Shown here: in pieces, positions 53,967-63,274 of the stretch
Layout: each line of letters starts with the position of its first letter
How positions within the stretch are numbered: the first letter of the stretch is position 1
From: JADGHX01 sp035760965
GTDB lineage: Bacteria > Pseudomonadota > Gammaproteobacteria > Steroidobacterales > Steroidobacteraceae
Assembly (NCBI GenBank): GCA_035760965.1
Contig: DASTRY010000008.1
Location: 1 to 64,000 of the forward strand
Direction of reading: 5' to 3'
DNA: 64,000 bases
Program-made: the position numbers and the translations under genes
Notes under the pieces: model-generated
Databases searched by the model: none
What the model saw: the letters and a program-made list of their open reading frames with translations, nothing else
Told to the model about the DNA's origin: nothing

Positions 53967-55342
53967 TCGTGGACGATGCGGCGAACGACGGCGTTCGCCT
54001 GCTCGCGCAACTCCGGAATCGCCGTCACTTCCCAGCGCGTGCCGCGCGTCAGTGCGCCCACCGCGTATAGGCTGGTGTGCGCCGCGCCGGTCATCGACAC
54101 CACTCGCGATTCAGCGTCGACGGCGAGGCCCAGTCCGAGCGCGTCCGGCCGGGCGATGCGATCGCCGATCAAGCCTTGGAGCAGGGGGTTGTTCGCGCGA
54201 CTCGGATCCGCCTCCGGGCCCGTACAGTTGATGAGCCGTGCGACGTCGATCGTTTGCGTCGCGCGCCCGTGACGGACCGACACGCGCAAACCCTCCGCAG
54301 CGAGCGGCTCGATGTGTGTGATGCGTCCCTTCACGATGACCAGCCGGCCGTCGTCGATCGCGCGCTGAATGCGCGCGTGAATGCGCGGCGCGAGACGATG
54401 ACGATGCACGTCCCAGAACGGACGGACGTGACGCACGAAGCGCTTCTTTTCCGCGAGTGTCCAGCCGCGCCAGAGTGATGGCGCGATCGCGCGCAGCTCC
54501 GTGAACACGCGCCGCCACTTCTCGCCGCGCGGATCGTTGGCCGTGAGCTTGCGCACGTAGCGCACGACTCCGCGCAACGACGACGGCAGCGCATGCACGA
54601 AGCCTTCAGGTGCGGCGGCCATCGGACCGTGAGCACGCGGCACGAGGCCGCGGCGAGATACGGCGATGATCGGGCCGGAATGGCCCTGGTGCAGCAGGTC
54701 GTTCACGATGTCGACGGCGGTCAGGCTCGTGCCGGCGATCAGCACGGCGGCTTTCGGCGGGATCTGCGCCTTCTGCTCGGCGTCCCAGGGATCCTCGATG
54801 ATCCAGCGCTGTGCGGCCGGCGGCATGCGACTGCCGAGCACGCGCGGCGGCTCGTTGCCGGTCGCGAGCACCACGACGTCGGCCATCACCGGCTCGCCAT
54901 GCGCGGGTACCACCGACCACGAAGTCTCGTGCGCGGTCACGCTGTCCACCGTCGAATGCAACCAGGTCACGCGAACATTCGGCGAAGAGCGGATGTCGGC
55001 GAGCCGCGCCTGCAGGTAGTCCGCGTAATCGGCACGCGGCGCGAAGTCCTCGCGTGTCCAGTTCAGGAAGCGACGCGGTCGTTCCGTGCGCAGCCAGCGC
55101 ACGAAGTCGTCCGGGTCGTCCGTCACGGACATGTTGCACGCCCTCGTGTTGAGGAGGTGGAGCCGCGAGCTCGTCGAATAGGCAACGCCGACGCCGAGGC
55201 GCGCGCGCGGCTCGAAGATCGTCACGTCGAATCGGGTTCGCGCCTGCTGCTTCAACGCCTGAAGGAGGAGGACGGCCGCCGCGCCACCGCCAACGATGGC
55301 CAGGCGGACCGGCAACTGCGCAGACGAAGGAGTGAATTCCAT
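53882..55342 (-). CDS. FAD/NAD(P)-binding oxidoreductase
   Basis: The 486-residue protein begins with a dinucleotide-binding motif LAIVGGGAAAVLLLQAL (residues about 13-29) and carries a second nucleotide-binding segment AVLIAGTSLTAVDIVNDLL. It belongs to the NAD_binding_9 group of FAD-dependent proteins. YSTSSRLHLLNTRACNMSV and ADVVVLATGNEPP fit that family. Substrate is not known; relatives include tryptophan/hydroxylamine-type monooxygenase-like proteins. The ATG at 55342 starts the nucleotide-binding domain. The 3' end overlaps the DUF488 gene by 85 bases. Confidence 0.85.
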   Translation of the reverse strand: MEFTPSSAQLPVRLAIVGGGAAAVLLLQALKQQARTRFDVTIFEPRARLGVGVAYSTSSRLHLLNTRACNMSVTDDPDDFVRWLRTERPRRFLNWTREDFAPRADYADYLQARLADIRSSPNVRVTWLHSTVDSVTAHETSWSVVPAHGEPVMADVVVLATGNEPPRVLGSRMPPAAQRWIIEDPWDAEQKAQIPPKAAVLIAGTSLTAVDIVNDLLHQGHSGPIIAVSRRGLVPRAHGPMAAAPEGFVHALPSSLRGVVRYVRKLTANDPRGEKWRRVFTELRAIAPSLWRGWTLAEKKRFVRHVRPFWDVHRHRLAPRIHARIQRAIDDGRLVIVKGRITHIEPLAAEGLRVSVRHGRATQTIDVARLINCTGPEADPSRANNPLLQGLIGDRIARPDALGLGLAVDAESRVVSMTGAAHTSLYAVGALTRGTRWEVTAIPELREQANAVVRRIVHDHALGLLRRTPDSLPTFGAQATLEAWAS

Positions 55343-55457
55343 GGGAGCCCGTCCTGCTGATCCGAGGGCAGGCAGCGTAGTGACGGTGCGGTGACAAAGT
55401 CGGTAGCTCCCCGATGCCAATCCTGTCACCGCGGCCGAGGACACGGCCGAGCCGGGG

Positions 55458-56810
55458 CTACTTGCCGATGCAGAAGCTCGAGAAGATGCGCCCGAGCAGA
55501 TCGTCGGTGGTGAATTCGCCGGTGATTTCCCCGAGGGCCTGCTGGGCGACGCGCAGCTCTTCGGCGACGAGCTCGCCGGCGCGCCGTTCTTCGAGCTGGC
55601 GCGCGGCCTCCTCGACGTGCGCACGCGCGCGCGCGAGTGCCTCGAGATGGCGGCGACGCGCGGAGACTGTGCCGGCCTCCGCCGTCAGAAATCCCATGGA
55701 CGACTTGAGGTGCTCGCGCAGCGTGTCGAGCCCTTGTCCGGAAAGCGCAGAGATGTTGAGACGCGGTGGACCGGAGTAGGTGTCCGCCACCGGCAGGCCT
55801 CTCGCGAGATCGCACTTGTTGAAGACGAGCGTCACGGGGACATCGGGCGGCAAGCGATGCTGCTCTTCCTGGAAGGCACGGCCGTCCGGGTCCGCGGGCG
55901 TGTCGATCACGAACAGGACGCGATCGGCGCGCGCGAGCTCGGCTTCGGCGCGGCGAATGCCTTCGCGCTCGATGTCGTCGGGGCTCTCGCGCAGGCCTGC
56001 GGTGTCCAGCACGTGCAACGGCATACCATCGATGTCGATGCGCTCGCGAAGGATGTCGCGCGTCGTGCCCGGGATCGGCGTAACGATCGCGGCGTCGTAG
56101 CCGGCGAGCCGATTCAACAGGCTCGACTTGCCTGCATTCGGCCGCCCGGCGATCACGACGGTCATGCCTTCGCGCAGCAAGCGCCCTTGGCGCGCGCTCT
56201 TCTCGACGGCATCGAAATGGCTGCGCACGCCCGCAAGGCGCTCTTCGAGCTGCCGATCCGCGAGGAAATCGATCTCTTCTTCGGGAAAGTCGATCGCGGC
56301 CTCGACGTACGTGCGCAGCTCGATCACCGCCTCCGCGAGACCCTGCACCATCGCGGAGAACTCACCTTGCAACGAGCGCATGGCGGCGCGCAGCGCCTGA
56401 CGGGAGCCGGCGTCGATGAGATCGGCGACGGCCTCCGCCTGCGCGAGATCGAGCTTGTCGTTCAGAAAGGCGCGCTGCGTGAACTCGCCCGGCAGCGCGC
56501 GCCGCGCCCCGAGCTGCAGAACGCGCGAGATCACGGCGTCGATCGACACGGGGCCGCCGTGACCCTGAAGCTCGAGCACGTGCTCGCCGGTGTACGAGTG
56601 AGGCGCCGGAAAGAACAGCGCGATGCCGGCATCGATCGGCTGGCGCTGCTCGTCGAGGAAGCGCACGAACGTCGCGCGTCGTGCCGGCGGCACTTCGCCG
56701 ACGATCACCGCGGCGATCTCCGGCGTCTTCGGTCCGGAGATGCGCACGATTCCGATGCCCCCGCGTCCGGGCGGCGTCGCCGCGGCGACGATGGTGTCGA
56801 TGCGTGCCAT
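55458..56810 (-). CDS. mnmE: tRNA uridine-5-carboxymethylaminomethyl(34) synthesis GTPase MnmE
   Basis: MnmE is the GTPase partner of MnmG. The 450-residue product has the N-terminal THF-binding domain ([38 protein letters not shown]), a G domain (G1 [13 protein letters not shown]2 IPGTTRD, G3 DTAGLR, G4 NKCDL) and the C-terminal FCIGK motif with the catalytic-region Cys. The ATG at 56810 gives the expected length; upstream frame is a yidC shadow. It is followed upstream on the minus strand by yidC, the standard origin-proximal order. Confidence 0.95.
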   Translation of the reverse strand: MARIDTIVAAATPPGRGGIGIVRISGPKTPEIAAVIVGEVPPARRATFVRFLDEQRQPIDAGIALFFPAPHSYTGEHVLELQGHGGPVSIDAVISRVLQLGARRALPGEFTQRAFLNDKLDLAQAEAVADLIDAGSRQALRAAMRSLQGEFSAMVQGLAEAVIELRTYVEAAIDFPEEEIDFLADRQLEERLAGVRSHFDAVEKSARQGRLLREGMTVVIAGRPNAGKSSLLNRLAGYDAAIVTPIPGTTRDILRERIDIDGMPLHVLDTAGLRESPDDIEREGIRRAEAELARADRVLFVIDTPADPDGRAFQEEQHRLPPDVPVTLVFNKCDLARGLPVADTYSGPPRLNISALSGQGLDTLREHLKSSMGFLTAEAGTVSARRRHLEALARARAHVEEAARQLEERRAGELVAEELRVAQQALGEITGEFTTDDLLGRIFSSFCIGK

Positions 56811-56857
56811 GCCGCGCGAGGCTACGCGCGCAGCCCCGCTCGGAAAAGAGCCGCCCG

Positions 56858-58576
56858 CTATGTCTTCTTCGCCGATGCCTTGATGCGCCGGTTGATGTTC
56901 CACTGCTGCGCGATCGAGAGCAGCGTGTTCGTCACCCAGTACAGCACGAGCCCCGCCGGGAAGAACGCGAACATGAACGACATCACGAACGGCATGAACA
57001 TGAAGACTTTCTGCTGGACCGGATCGGCCCCCGGCGTGCCCTGCAGCTTGTACTGCGCGAACATCGCCGCCGCCATGATCGCCGGCAGCACGAAGAAGGG
57101 ATCGCGCGACGACAGATCGTTGATCCAGCCGACGAACGGCGCCTGCCGCATCTCCACGCTCTCGAGCAGCACCCAGTAGAACGCGAGGAACACGGGGATC
57201 TGGATGAGCATCGGCAGACAGCCGGCGACCGGGTTCACCTTCTCGCGCTTGTACAGGTCCATCATCGCGCGGCCGAGCTTTTCGCGATCGTCCTTGTACG
57301 TCTCCTGCAGCGCTTTGATCCGCGGCGAGAGCAGCTTCATCTTCGCCATCGACCGGCCGCTCGTCTCGGACAGCGGATAGAAGAGCAGCTTCAGGAGGAA
57401 TGTGACGATGACGATGGCCCAGCCCCAATTGCCGAGCAGGTTGTGCACCCACGACAGCACGATGAAGAGCGGCTTCGCGAGCAACGTGAGCTTGCCGTAG
57501 TCGGCCACGAGCTGCAGCTCCGGGCCGGCCTTCTCGAGTTGCGCCTGCAGCTTCGGACCGACGAACAGCGTCTGCGTGAACGTCTGCGATTGCCCCGGCG
57601 CGATGGTGACCATCGGACCGGCCGCGGCGAGTCGATACTCCTGCCCTTCGGCGCGGAGCGTGAACCGATACTCGACATCTTTCGGCGGCACGACCGCGCC
57701 GACGAAGTGATGCTGCAAGGACGCGATCCAACCGTTCGTGACCGGGATGTTGAGGGTCCTGTCGTCCTCGTCCGTGATCTTCAGCTTGCGGTACTTGGTG
57801 CCGTCGTAAATGGCGGGGCCGTGGAACGCGTAGTTCTCGACGTTCGTCGTGAAGAGAGTGCGCTTCGTGACCGGGTCGCGGCGTAGGATTTGCGCGTACG
57901 ACGCCGCCTGCCAGGGCGCCGCGGACTTGTTGTCCACGCGCTCCTCGAGATCGATGCGGTAGCTGCCCGGCTTGAAGATGAACGTCTTCGTCACGGTGAC
58001 GCCGGCGTCATCCACCCACGTGAGCGGCACGCGCAGCTCCTGCGCGTTGCCGAGCCGATAGTCGGACTGTGCGCTGTGGAACGTCGCCAGATGGTTCGGG
58101 CGCGCGCTATCCGCCGGCCCCGTCAGCCCGGTCTGTAAGAGATACAGGGTGTCCGGGTTGGTGTTCATCAGGCGCACGAGCTCCGCGCCGCCCTTCACCT
58201 TCGGATACTTCAGCAGGTCCGCGCGCTCGAAGGTGCCGCCCTGAAGGTTGATATCGAGATCGAGCACGTCGGTGCGGACGTGAACCGAGCCGCCGCTCGG
58301 TACGCCGTTCGCCGCTTCGACTTGTTGGCCCGGCGGGCTCGCCGGCGCCGAACCGGTGGCGGGCGCCGGCGTCTTGTCGGCGCCGCTCGCAGCCGACGGT
58401 GTCGAGGCCTGCGGGATCGACTCGCCGAGCGTCGGCGTCTTCGCCTGTCCGCTCTGTGTGCTCGCGGCGGGAGTGGGTGGGGTCGGGGGCGCATAGTCGC
58501 GCATCCACGCTTCCCAGTTGAGCCAGAGAACGAGCGCGAGCGCGATCCAGATGAAAACGCGAGGATTGCCGGTCAT
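56858..58576 (-). CDS. yidC: Membrane protein insertase YidC
   Basis: YidC inserts proteins into the inner membrane alone or with Sec. The 572-residue protein has the gammaproteobacterial form: an N-terminal transmembrane segment ([18 protein letters not shown]), a linker rich in Pro/Ser/Ala, a large periplasmic beta domain (about 90-350), and five C-terminal transmembrane segments including [17 protein letters not shown] and [20 protein letters not shown]. Its ATG overlaps the yidD stop (ATGA). The block is transcribed rpmH-rnpA-yidD-yidC-mnmE. Confidence 0.96.
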   Translation of the reverse strand: MTGNPRVFIWIALALVLWLNWEAWMRDYAPPTPPTPAASTQSGQAKTPTLGESIPQASTPSAASGADKTPAPATGSAPASPPGQQVEAANGVPSGGSVHVRTDVLDLDINLQGGTFERADLLKYPKVKGGAELVRLMNTNPDTLYLLQTGLTGPADSARPNHLATFHSAQSDYRLGNAQELRVPLTWVDDAGVTVTKTFIFKPGSYRIDLEERVDNKSAAPWQAASYAQILRRDPVTKRTLFTTNVENYAFHGPAIYDGTKYRKLKITDEDDRTLNIPVTNGWIASLQHHFVGAVVPPKDVEYRFTLRAEGQEYRLAAAGPMVTIAPGQSQTFTQTLFVGPKLQAQLEKAGPELQLVADYGKLTLLAKPLFIVLSWVHNLLGNWGWAIVIVTFLLKLLFYPLSETSGRSMAKMKLLSPRIKALQETYKDDREKLGRAMMDLYKREKVNPVAGCLPMLIQIPVFLAFYWVLLESVEMRQAPFVGWINDLSSRDPFFVLPAIMAAAMFAQYKLQGTPGADPVQQKVFMFMPFVMSFMFAFFPAGLVLYWVTNTLLSIAQQWNINRRIKASAKKT

Positions 58577-58815
58577 GGACGATATTCAGTGTGGCCGTGC
58601 AATGGGCACGGTGGCGGATCGAATCCGCCGGGATGAAACGGGTGGCACTTGGCGAGGCGCTTCAGCGTGAGCCAGCTGCCGCGCAGTGCGCCGTGCAGAT
58701 GTATGGCCTCGAGCGCGTAATTCGAGCACGACGGATAGAAGCGGCAGCCGCCGCCCACGAACGGCCCGAGCGTCGACTGATAGAGCAGGATCAGGAACCG
58801 CGCGAGGAGTCGCAT
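58573..58815 (-). CDS. yidD: Membrane protein insertion efficiency factor YidD
   Basis: The 80-residue product has the YidD hallmarks: an N-terminal amphipathic/hydrophobic helix (LARFLILLYQSTLGPF), then GCRFYPSCSNYALEAI and CHPFHPGGFDP with three conserved Cys. It supports YidC-dependent membrane insertion. The ATG at 58815 lies within the end of rnpA (25-base overlap), and its stop overlaps the yidC start. Confidence 0.93.
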   Translation of the reverse strand: MRLLARFLILLYQSTLGPFVGGGCRFYPSCSNYALEAIHLHGALRGSWLTLKRLAKCHPFHPGGFDPPPCPLHGHTEYRP

Positions 58816-59180
58816 TGTTCTCGCACCTTGCGCCACAGCTCTTCGATCTGGGCGCGCAGCTCGCGATTGGCGGCGCCGCGGGCCCGCGCGCGCGCGCTCA
58901 CCACGATGTCCACCGCGGGCAGCGCGTGTTGATGAAGACGGAAGGATTCGCGCACGACACGCCGGATGCGATTGCGTTCCACCGAACCGCCGGCCGTCTT
59001 CGAGGCCACGGCGAGCCCGAGTCGCGGGCGGCCCACATCGTTCAAACGCGCAGTCACACCGAAGAACCCATTCCCCATGCGCCGGCCGCGCGCGTAGACC
59101 GCTTCGAAGTCCGGCTTCCGCCGCAAGCGCCGTTGCGCGGGAAGAGTGAGTCGCTGGGGATGCGCGCGGCCGTCGCTCAA
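58791..59180 (-). CDS. rnpA: Ribonuclease P protein component
   Basis: RnpA is the protein subunit of RNase P, which matures tRNA 5' ends. The 129-residue product has the RNR motif in SVERNRIRRVVRE, an early PDFEAVYARGRR segment and the basic, Arg-rich composition. No ATG is available; the TTG at 59180 follows a GAGGG site and starts at the right place before LTLPAQRRLRRKPDF. It lies 50 bases downstream of rpmH in the conserved order. Confidence 0.93.
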   Translation of the reverse strand: MSDGRAHPQRLTLPAQRRLRRKPDFEAVYARGRRMGNGFFGVTARLNDVGRPRLGLAVASKTAGGSVERNRIRRVVRESFRLHQHALPAVDIVVSARARARGAANRELRAQIEELWRKVREQCDSSRGS

Positions 59181-59230
59181 TGGCCCTCGAGCTTCCGCCC
59201 GCCGCTCGACGACGAGCGGGGACTCTCCTG

Positions 59231-59365
59231 TTAAGGAATGAGCTTCTTGCGGCCCTTCGAACGACGCCGGCTCAACACCTTGCGCCCATTCTTCGTGGCC
59301 ATGCGCGCGCGAAAGCCGTGCGTGCGCTTACGGCGCAGCTTGCTCGGTTGATAAGTACGCTGCAT
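59231..59365 (-). CDS. rpmH: 50S ribosomal protein L34
   Basis: The 44-residue product starts [18 protein letters not shown] and ends in a run of Arg and Lys ([12 protein letters not shown]), which is the standard L34 sequence. It is a structural protein of the large ribosomal subunit. It is divergent from dnaA across 158 bases, the classic gammaproteobacterial origin arrangement. The ATG at 59365 has a GGAG site upstream. Confidence 0.97.
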   Translation of the reverse strand: MQRTYQPSKLRRKRTHGFRARMATKNGRKVLSRRRSKGRKKLIP

Positions 59366-59523
59366 GGTAACGAGGCTCCAAGAGGCCGGCCGAAAAAAGG
59401 GTGGCAAGGCTAAGCCGCGCCCCTGCGGGTGTCAACACGGAAGACTTCAGCCAACGCGTCTACGGGTATAGACTCCGCACCCCCTTTCGCACCTCCGCTG
59501 AAGAGCTCATTCGCGGGAGACCC

Positions 59524-60882
59524 TTGCCTGTGGAAGCTACGCTCTGGACTCGATGTGTTCACGCTCTCGAAGCGGAGTTGCCTGAAGACCAGTTCAACAC
59601 TTGGGTTCGCCCCCTGCAGGTCGTCGAGCGCAACGGCTCGCTGAAGCTGCTCGCGCCGAATCGCTTCGCGGTCGACTGGGTGAACACGAACCTGCTCGCG
59701 AGGATCGGGGAATTGCTGAGGGACAGCGCGACGGGCGATGCGCCCATCGTCACCGTCGAAGTCGGCTCGCGCGCGGCGATGAACGGCGGCGCGAATGGCG
59801 CCTCGCATGCGCTGCCGGACTCGCCGCCATCGCGGCCGCGGCGCACGGAAGGGCTCGTCGTCGGCGCGCGCATCAACCCGGATTTCACCTTCGCGAGCTT
59901 CGTCGAAGGCAAGAGCAACCAGCTCGCGCGCGCGGCGGCGTACCAGGTGGCGGAAAACCCCGGCCATGCCTACAACCCGCTGTTCCTCTACGGCGGCGTC
60001 GGCCTCGGCAAAACCCATCTCATGCACGCGATCGCGCACCTCATCAAAGAGCGCGATCACGACGCACGCGTGGCTTATGTTCACTCGGAGCGCTTCGTCG
60101 GCGACATGGTGCGCGCGCTCCAGCACAACAAGATCAACGATTTCAAAACCGCGTATCGCTCGCTCGATGCGCTGCTGATCGACGACATCCAGTTCTTCGC
60201 GAACAAGACGGGCTCGCAGGAAGAGTTCTTCCACACCTTCAACGCGCTGCTCGAAGGGCAGCACCAGGTGATCCTCACGTGCGACCGCTATCCGAAGGAA
60301 GTCGAGGGTCTCGAGGAGCGCCTGAAATCGCGCTTCGGTTGGGGCCTCACCGTGGCCATCGAGCCGCCGGAGCTCGAGACGTGCGTCGCGATCCTCATCA
60401 CGAAAGCGCAGGCCTCGGGCGTCGCGTTGCCGGAAGAGGTCGCATTCTTCATCGCGAAGCGCATTCGTTCGAACGTTCGTGAGCTCGAAGGCGCGCTGAA
60501 GCGCGTCATCGCGAACTCACGCTTCACCGGTCACGCGATCACGCTGGAGTTCACGCGTGAGGCGCTGAAGGATTTGTTGTCGCTGCAGGCGAAGCTAGTC
60601 ACCATCGAGAACATTCAGAAGACGGTGGCGGACTACTACAAGGTGCGCATGGCGGATCTGCTGTCGAAACGCCGCAACCGTTCGGTCGCGCGTCCGCGGC
60701 AAGTGGCGATGGCACTCGCGAAGGAGCTGACGAATCACAGCCTGCCCGAGATCGGCGACGCCTTCGGCGGGCGCGATCACACGACGGTGCTGCACGCCTG
60801 CAAGCGCATCAAAGAGCTTCGCATGGAAGAGCAGCGCATGACCGAGGACTACACGAACCTGTTGAGAACCCTGGCAGGATGA
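59524..60882 (+). CDS. dnaA: Chromosomal replication initiator protein DnaA
   Basis: DnaA binds DnaA boxes at oriC and opens the duplex. The 452-residue product shows domain I ([20 protein letters not shown]), an Ala/Arg/Pro linker, the AAA+ domain (Walker [11 protein letters not shown], Walker [11 protein letters not shown], sensor ILTCDRYP) and domain IV with the [15 protein letters not shown] box-recognition signature. The start is TTG 59524 or GTG 59530; both have GGGAG just upstream and match the family N-terminus, while the frame upstream to 59401 shows no similarity. A -10-like TATAGA is at 59467-59472. Confidence 0.95.
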   Translation: MPVEATLWTRCVHALEAELPEDQFNTWVRPLQVVERNGSLKLLAPNRFAVDWVNTNLLARIGELLRDSATGDAPIVTVEVGSRAAMNGGANGASHALPDSPPSRPRRTEGLVVGARINPDFTFASFVEGKSNQLARAAAYQVAENPGHAYNPLFLYGGVGLGKTHLMHAIAHLIKERDHDARVAYVHSERFVGDMVRALQHNKINDFKTAYRSLDALLIDDIQFFANKTGSQEEFFHTFNALLEGQHQVILTCDRYPKEVEGLEERLKSRFGWGLTVAIEPPELETCVAILITKAQASGVALPEEVAFFIAKRIRSNVRELEGALKRVIANSRFTGHAITLEFTREALKDLLSLQAKLVTIENIQKTVADYYKVRMADLLSKRRNRSVARPRQVAMALAKELTNHSLPEIGDAFGGRDHTTVLHACKRIKELRMEEQRMTEDYTNLLRTLAG

Positions 60883-61095
60883 TGTGGATTTCGCTGTTCA
60901 TTTCCTGTGGATGAATCTGGGGATAAAGTTACGCACAGGGCATGCACAGGTGAACCCCAAGTCGTCCCGGGATTTTCACAGGCGCACGCTGCTCACAACT
61001 TCTTGATCCAGCTCGACAGTTCGAACGATCACCGTTATTCACAGGCCTTATCGCTACAACAATCAGGCTTTGAATCCTAAGAGAAAGAGTTATTC
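60883..61095 (+). other. Putative oriC between dnaA and dnaN
   Basis: This 213-base gap is less GC-rich than its surroundings and holds several DnaA-box-like sequences. TTATTCACA (61036-61044) fits TTWTNCACA exactly. TTACGCACA (60929-60937) and ATTTTCACA (60972-60980) have one mismatch to that pattern. On the opposite strand, TGTGGATGA (60906-60914) and TGGGGATAA (60918-60926) each differ at one base from TGTGGATAA. The AT-richer final 50 bases before dnaN could be the unwinding element. Position beside dnaA and boxes support an origin; activity is not shown. Confidence 0.6.
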
Positions 61096-62193
61096 ATGAA
61101 GCTCACGGCGACCCGGGAAGACCTTCTTTCGCCTCTGCAGAGTGTGATCGGCGTGGTGGAGCGCAGGCAGACGATGCCGGTGCTCGCGAACGTGCTGCTC
61201 TCGGCACGTGAGGATCGGCTCAGCATCACCGGCACGGACCTGGAAGTCGAGCTGATGGCGACGAGCTCGGTGAGCGTGGGCGCAGGCGGGGACATCACGG
61301 TACCCGGCCGCAAGCTGCTCGACATCTTCAAGGCGCTTCCGGAGAAGACGAGCGTTACGGTAAGCACCGAGGGCGATCGGGTCTCGGTAAAGGCGGGCCG
61401 CAGTCGCTTCACGCTTTCGACGCTGCCGGCTGCCGAGTTCCCAGTGGTCGACGAGATCAACGCTCAGCAAACCCTGTCCGTGAGCCAGGGGGAGTTCCGG
61501 CGGCTGATCGACAAGACGCATTTCTCGATGGCTCAGCAAGACGTTCGGTACTACCTGAACGGCATGCTGCTCGAGACCGAAGGCAAATCGTTGCGCGCGG
61601 TCGCGACGGATGGGCATCGACTGGCGCTGTGCGAAACCGAGCTCGCGAGTCGCGCGAAGACGGCGCAGCAAGTGATCGTGCCCCGGAAGGGCGTCCTAGA
61701 GCTGCAGCGGGTGCTGGGGACGGAAGGGACGCTGGAGCTGGCTGTGGGCACGAATCACATTCGCGCCCAGATCGGCTCCGTTCGCTTCACTTCGAAGCTG
61801 ATTGACGGCCGTTTCCCGGAATATGGGCGCGTGATCCCGTCCAATCCGTCGAAAGTCGTGGAGGCGGACCGAGAAGTTCTGCGCTCGGCGCTACAGCGCA
61901 CGGCGATCCTCTCGAACGAGAAGTACCGTGGCATTCGCCTCATGTTGAAGCCGGATCTGCTCACCTTGCAGGCGCACAACCCGGAGCAGGAAGAGGCCGA
62001 GGATCAGATCGAGGTCAGCTACAAGGGCGACGAGCTCGAGGTCGGCTTCAACGTCAACTATCTGCTCGATGCGCTCTCGGCCATCGATACCGAGAAAGTC
62101 GAGATCGGGCTGACCGATGCCAACAGCAGCTGCCTCATCCGCGCGCCGGGTGCGACGGCGGCACGCTACGTCGTCATGCCGATGCGGCTCTAG
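61096..62193 (+). CDS. dnaN: DNA polymerase III sliding clamp, beta subunit
   Basis: DnaN forms the ring that holds DNA polymerase III on DNA. The 365-residue product has normal length and the three clamp domains, with MKLTATREDLLSPLQ at the start, RRLIDKTHFSMAQQDVRYYLNG, ATDGHRLALCE and the C-terminal YVVMPMRL that forms part of the protein-binding cleft. The ATG at 61096 follows an AAAGAG site. It is followed 19 bases later by recF. Confidence 0.97.
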   Translation: MKLTATREDLLSPLQSVIGVVERRQTMPVLANVLLSAREDRLSITGTDLEVELMATSSVSVGAGGDITVPGRKLLDIFKALPEKTSVTVSTEGDRVSVKAGRSRFTLSTLPAAEFPVVDEINAQQTLSVSQGEFRRLIDKTHFSMAQQDVRYYLNGMLLETEGKSLRAVATDGHRLALCETELASRAKTAQQVIVPRKGVLELQRVLGTEGTLELAVGTNHIRAQIGSVRFTSKLIDGRFPEYGRVIPSNPSKVVEADREVLRSALQRTAILSNEKYRGIRLMLKPDLLTLQAHNPEQEEAEDQIEVSYKGDELEVGFNVNYLLDALSAIDTEKVEIGLTDANSSCLIRAPGATAARYVVMPMRL

Positions 62194-62212
62194 CGCCCGA
62201 CGCGGCATTCCC

Positions 62213-63274
62213 ATGAGTCTTGCGGAGCTCTCCCTGGAGGACGTTCGGTGCCTCCGGCGGGCGGAGCTGCACCTGCATCCCGGACAGAACCTGATCTGGG
62301 GTGACAACGCCTCGGGCAAGACATCCCTTCTCGAAGCCATCTTCCTGCTGGGCCGCGGTCGATCGTTTCGCACCCGCAACTCCGAGCGGCTGATACGGCA
62401 CGGCGAGGCGCGACTGCGCGTCGTGGGCAAGACGGTCGGTCCGCCGCCCGAATCGATCGGCGTCGAAGTGTCGCGGACCGGCGGGACCGTCGCGAAACTG
62501 CGCGGTGCCTTCGTACAGTCGTTGGCCGAGCTGTCCCGCGCATTCGCGGTTCAGGTGATCGAGCCCGGTGCCCACAAGCTCATTGAGGAGGGCGCGCAGC
62601 GCCGCCGGCGATGGATGGATTGGGCGGTCTTTCACGTGGAGCCCGGCTTCATCGATGTGTGGTCGCGATATGCCCGCGCGCTCAAGCAGCGCAATACCGC
62701 GCTGAAGACCATGCCGAACCAGGCTTCGATGTTCGACGGAGAAGTCGCCCGTCACGGGGAAGTCATGGCGAATCTTCGCCGCGACTTCGTCGACCGGCTG
62801 CAGCCTCACTGGGCGACGGCCGTTCGCGAGCTGACGGGTCTGGACGTCGAGCTGCACTACGCGCGCGGCTGGGCGGCGGATCTGACACTCGCTGAAGCGC
62901 TCAGCGCTTCTCGTGATCGTGACATTCACCGCGGGACGACCCACGTCGGTCCGCATCGCGCTGACATCGTGGTCCGCCTCGAGCGCGGGCTTGCTCGGGA
63001 GACCCTGTCGCGTGGCCAGCAAAAGCTGGTGGCCGCGGCGATGACGCTGTCTCAGCTCAGCCTGATCCGGGAACTCACCGGGACGATACCGACACTGCTT
63101 CTCGACGATCCCGCCGCCGAGCTGGATCGCGAGCGACTGGGGCGCTTCGTGGCCCAAGTTCGGCAGCTGCAGTGTCAGCTCGTGCTCACGTCGCTGTCGC
63201 CGGAGGTCGCACTGTTCGGCGCACCGGATCGCGTGTTCCACGTGGAACAGGGCAGCGTGTTGGTCGAGGGGTGA
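62213..63274 (+). CDS. recF: DNA replication and repair protein RecF
   Basis: RecF binds gapped DNA and helps load RecA. The 353-residue SMC-like ATPase shows Walker A GDNASGKTSLLEAI (residues about 30-43), the GRSFRT segment, the signature TLSRGQQKL and Walker B LLLDDPAAELD. The ATG at 62213 is preferred; the open frame upstream runs into dnaN. A parS-like palindrome is embedded in its last codons, where it encodes VFHVEQ. gyrB does not follow in the visible 726 bases. Confidence 0.94.
   Translation: MSLAELSLEDVRCLRRAELHLHPGQNLIWGDNASGKTSLLEAIFLLGRGRSFRTRNSERLIRHGEARLRVVGKTVGPPPESIGVEVSRTGGTVAKLRGAFVQSLAELSRAFAVQVIEPGAHKLIEEGAQRRRRWMDWAVFHVEPGFIDVWSRYARALKQRNTALKTMPNQASMFDGEVARHGEVMANLRRDFVDRLQPHWATAVRELTGLDVELHYARGWAADLTLAEALSASRDRDIHRGTTHVGPHRADIVVRLERGLARETLSRGQQKLVAAAMTLSQLSLIRELTGTIPTLLLDDPAAELDRERLGRFVAQVRQLQCQLVLTSLSPEVALFGAPDRVFHVEQGSVLVEG
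63234..63249. promoter_or_regulatory. parS site within the end of recF
   Basis: TGTTCCACGTGGAACA is a perfect 16-base palindrome identical to the gammaproteobacterial form of the ParB-binding site parS (general form TGTTYCACGTGRAACA). It lies in codons near the end of recF, close to the origin, where parS sites are expected. parA and parB are not in the window. Confidence 0.85.

Noticed and set aside
62639..62654. Third parS-like sequence in recF (around FHVEPG)
   Set aside because: Only the central TTCACGTGGA resembles parS; the outer bases break the palindrome at several positions, so it is probably ordinary coding sequence.
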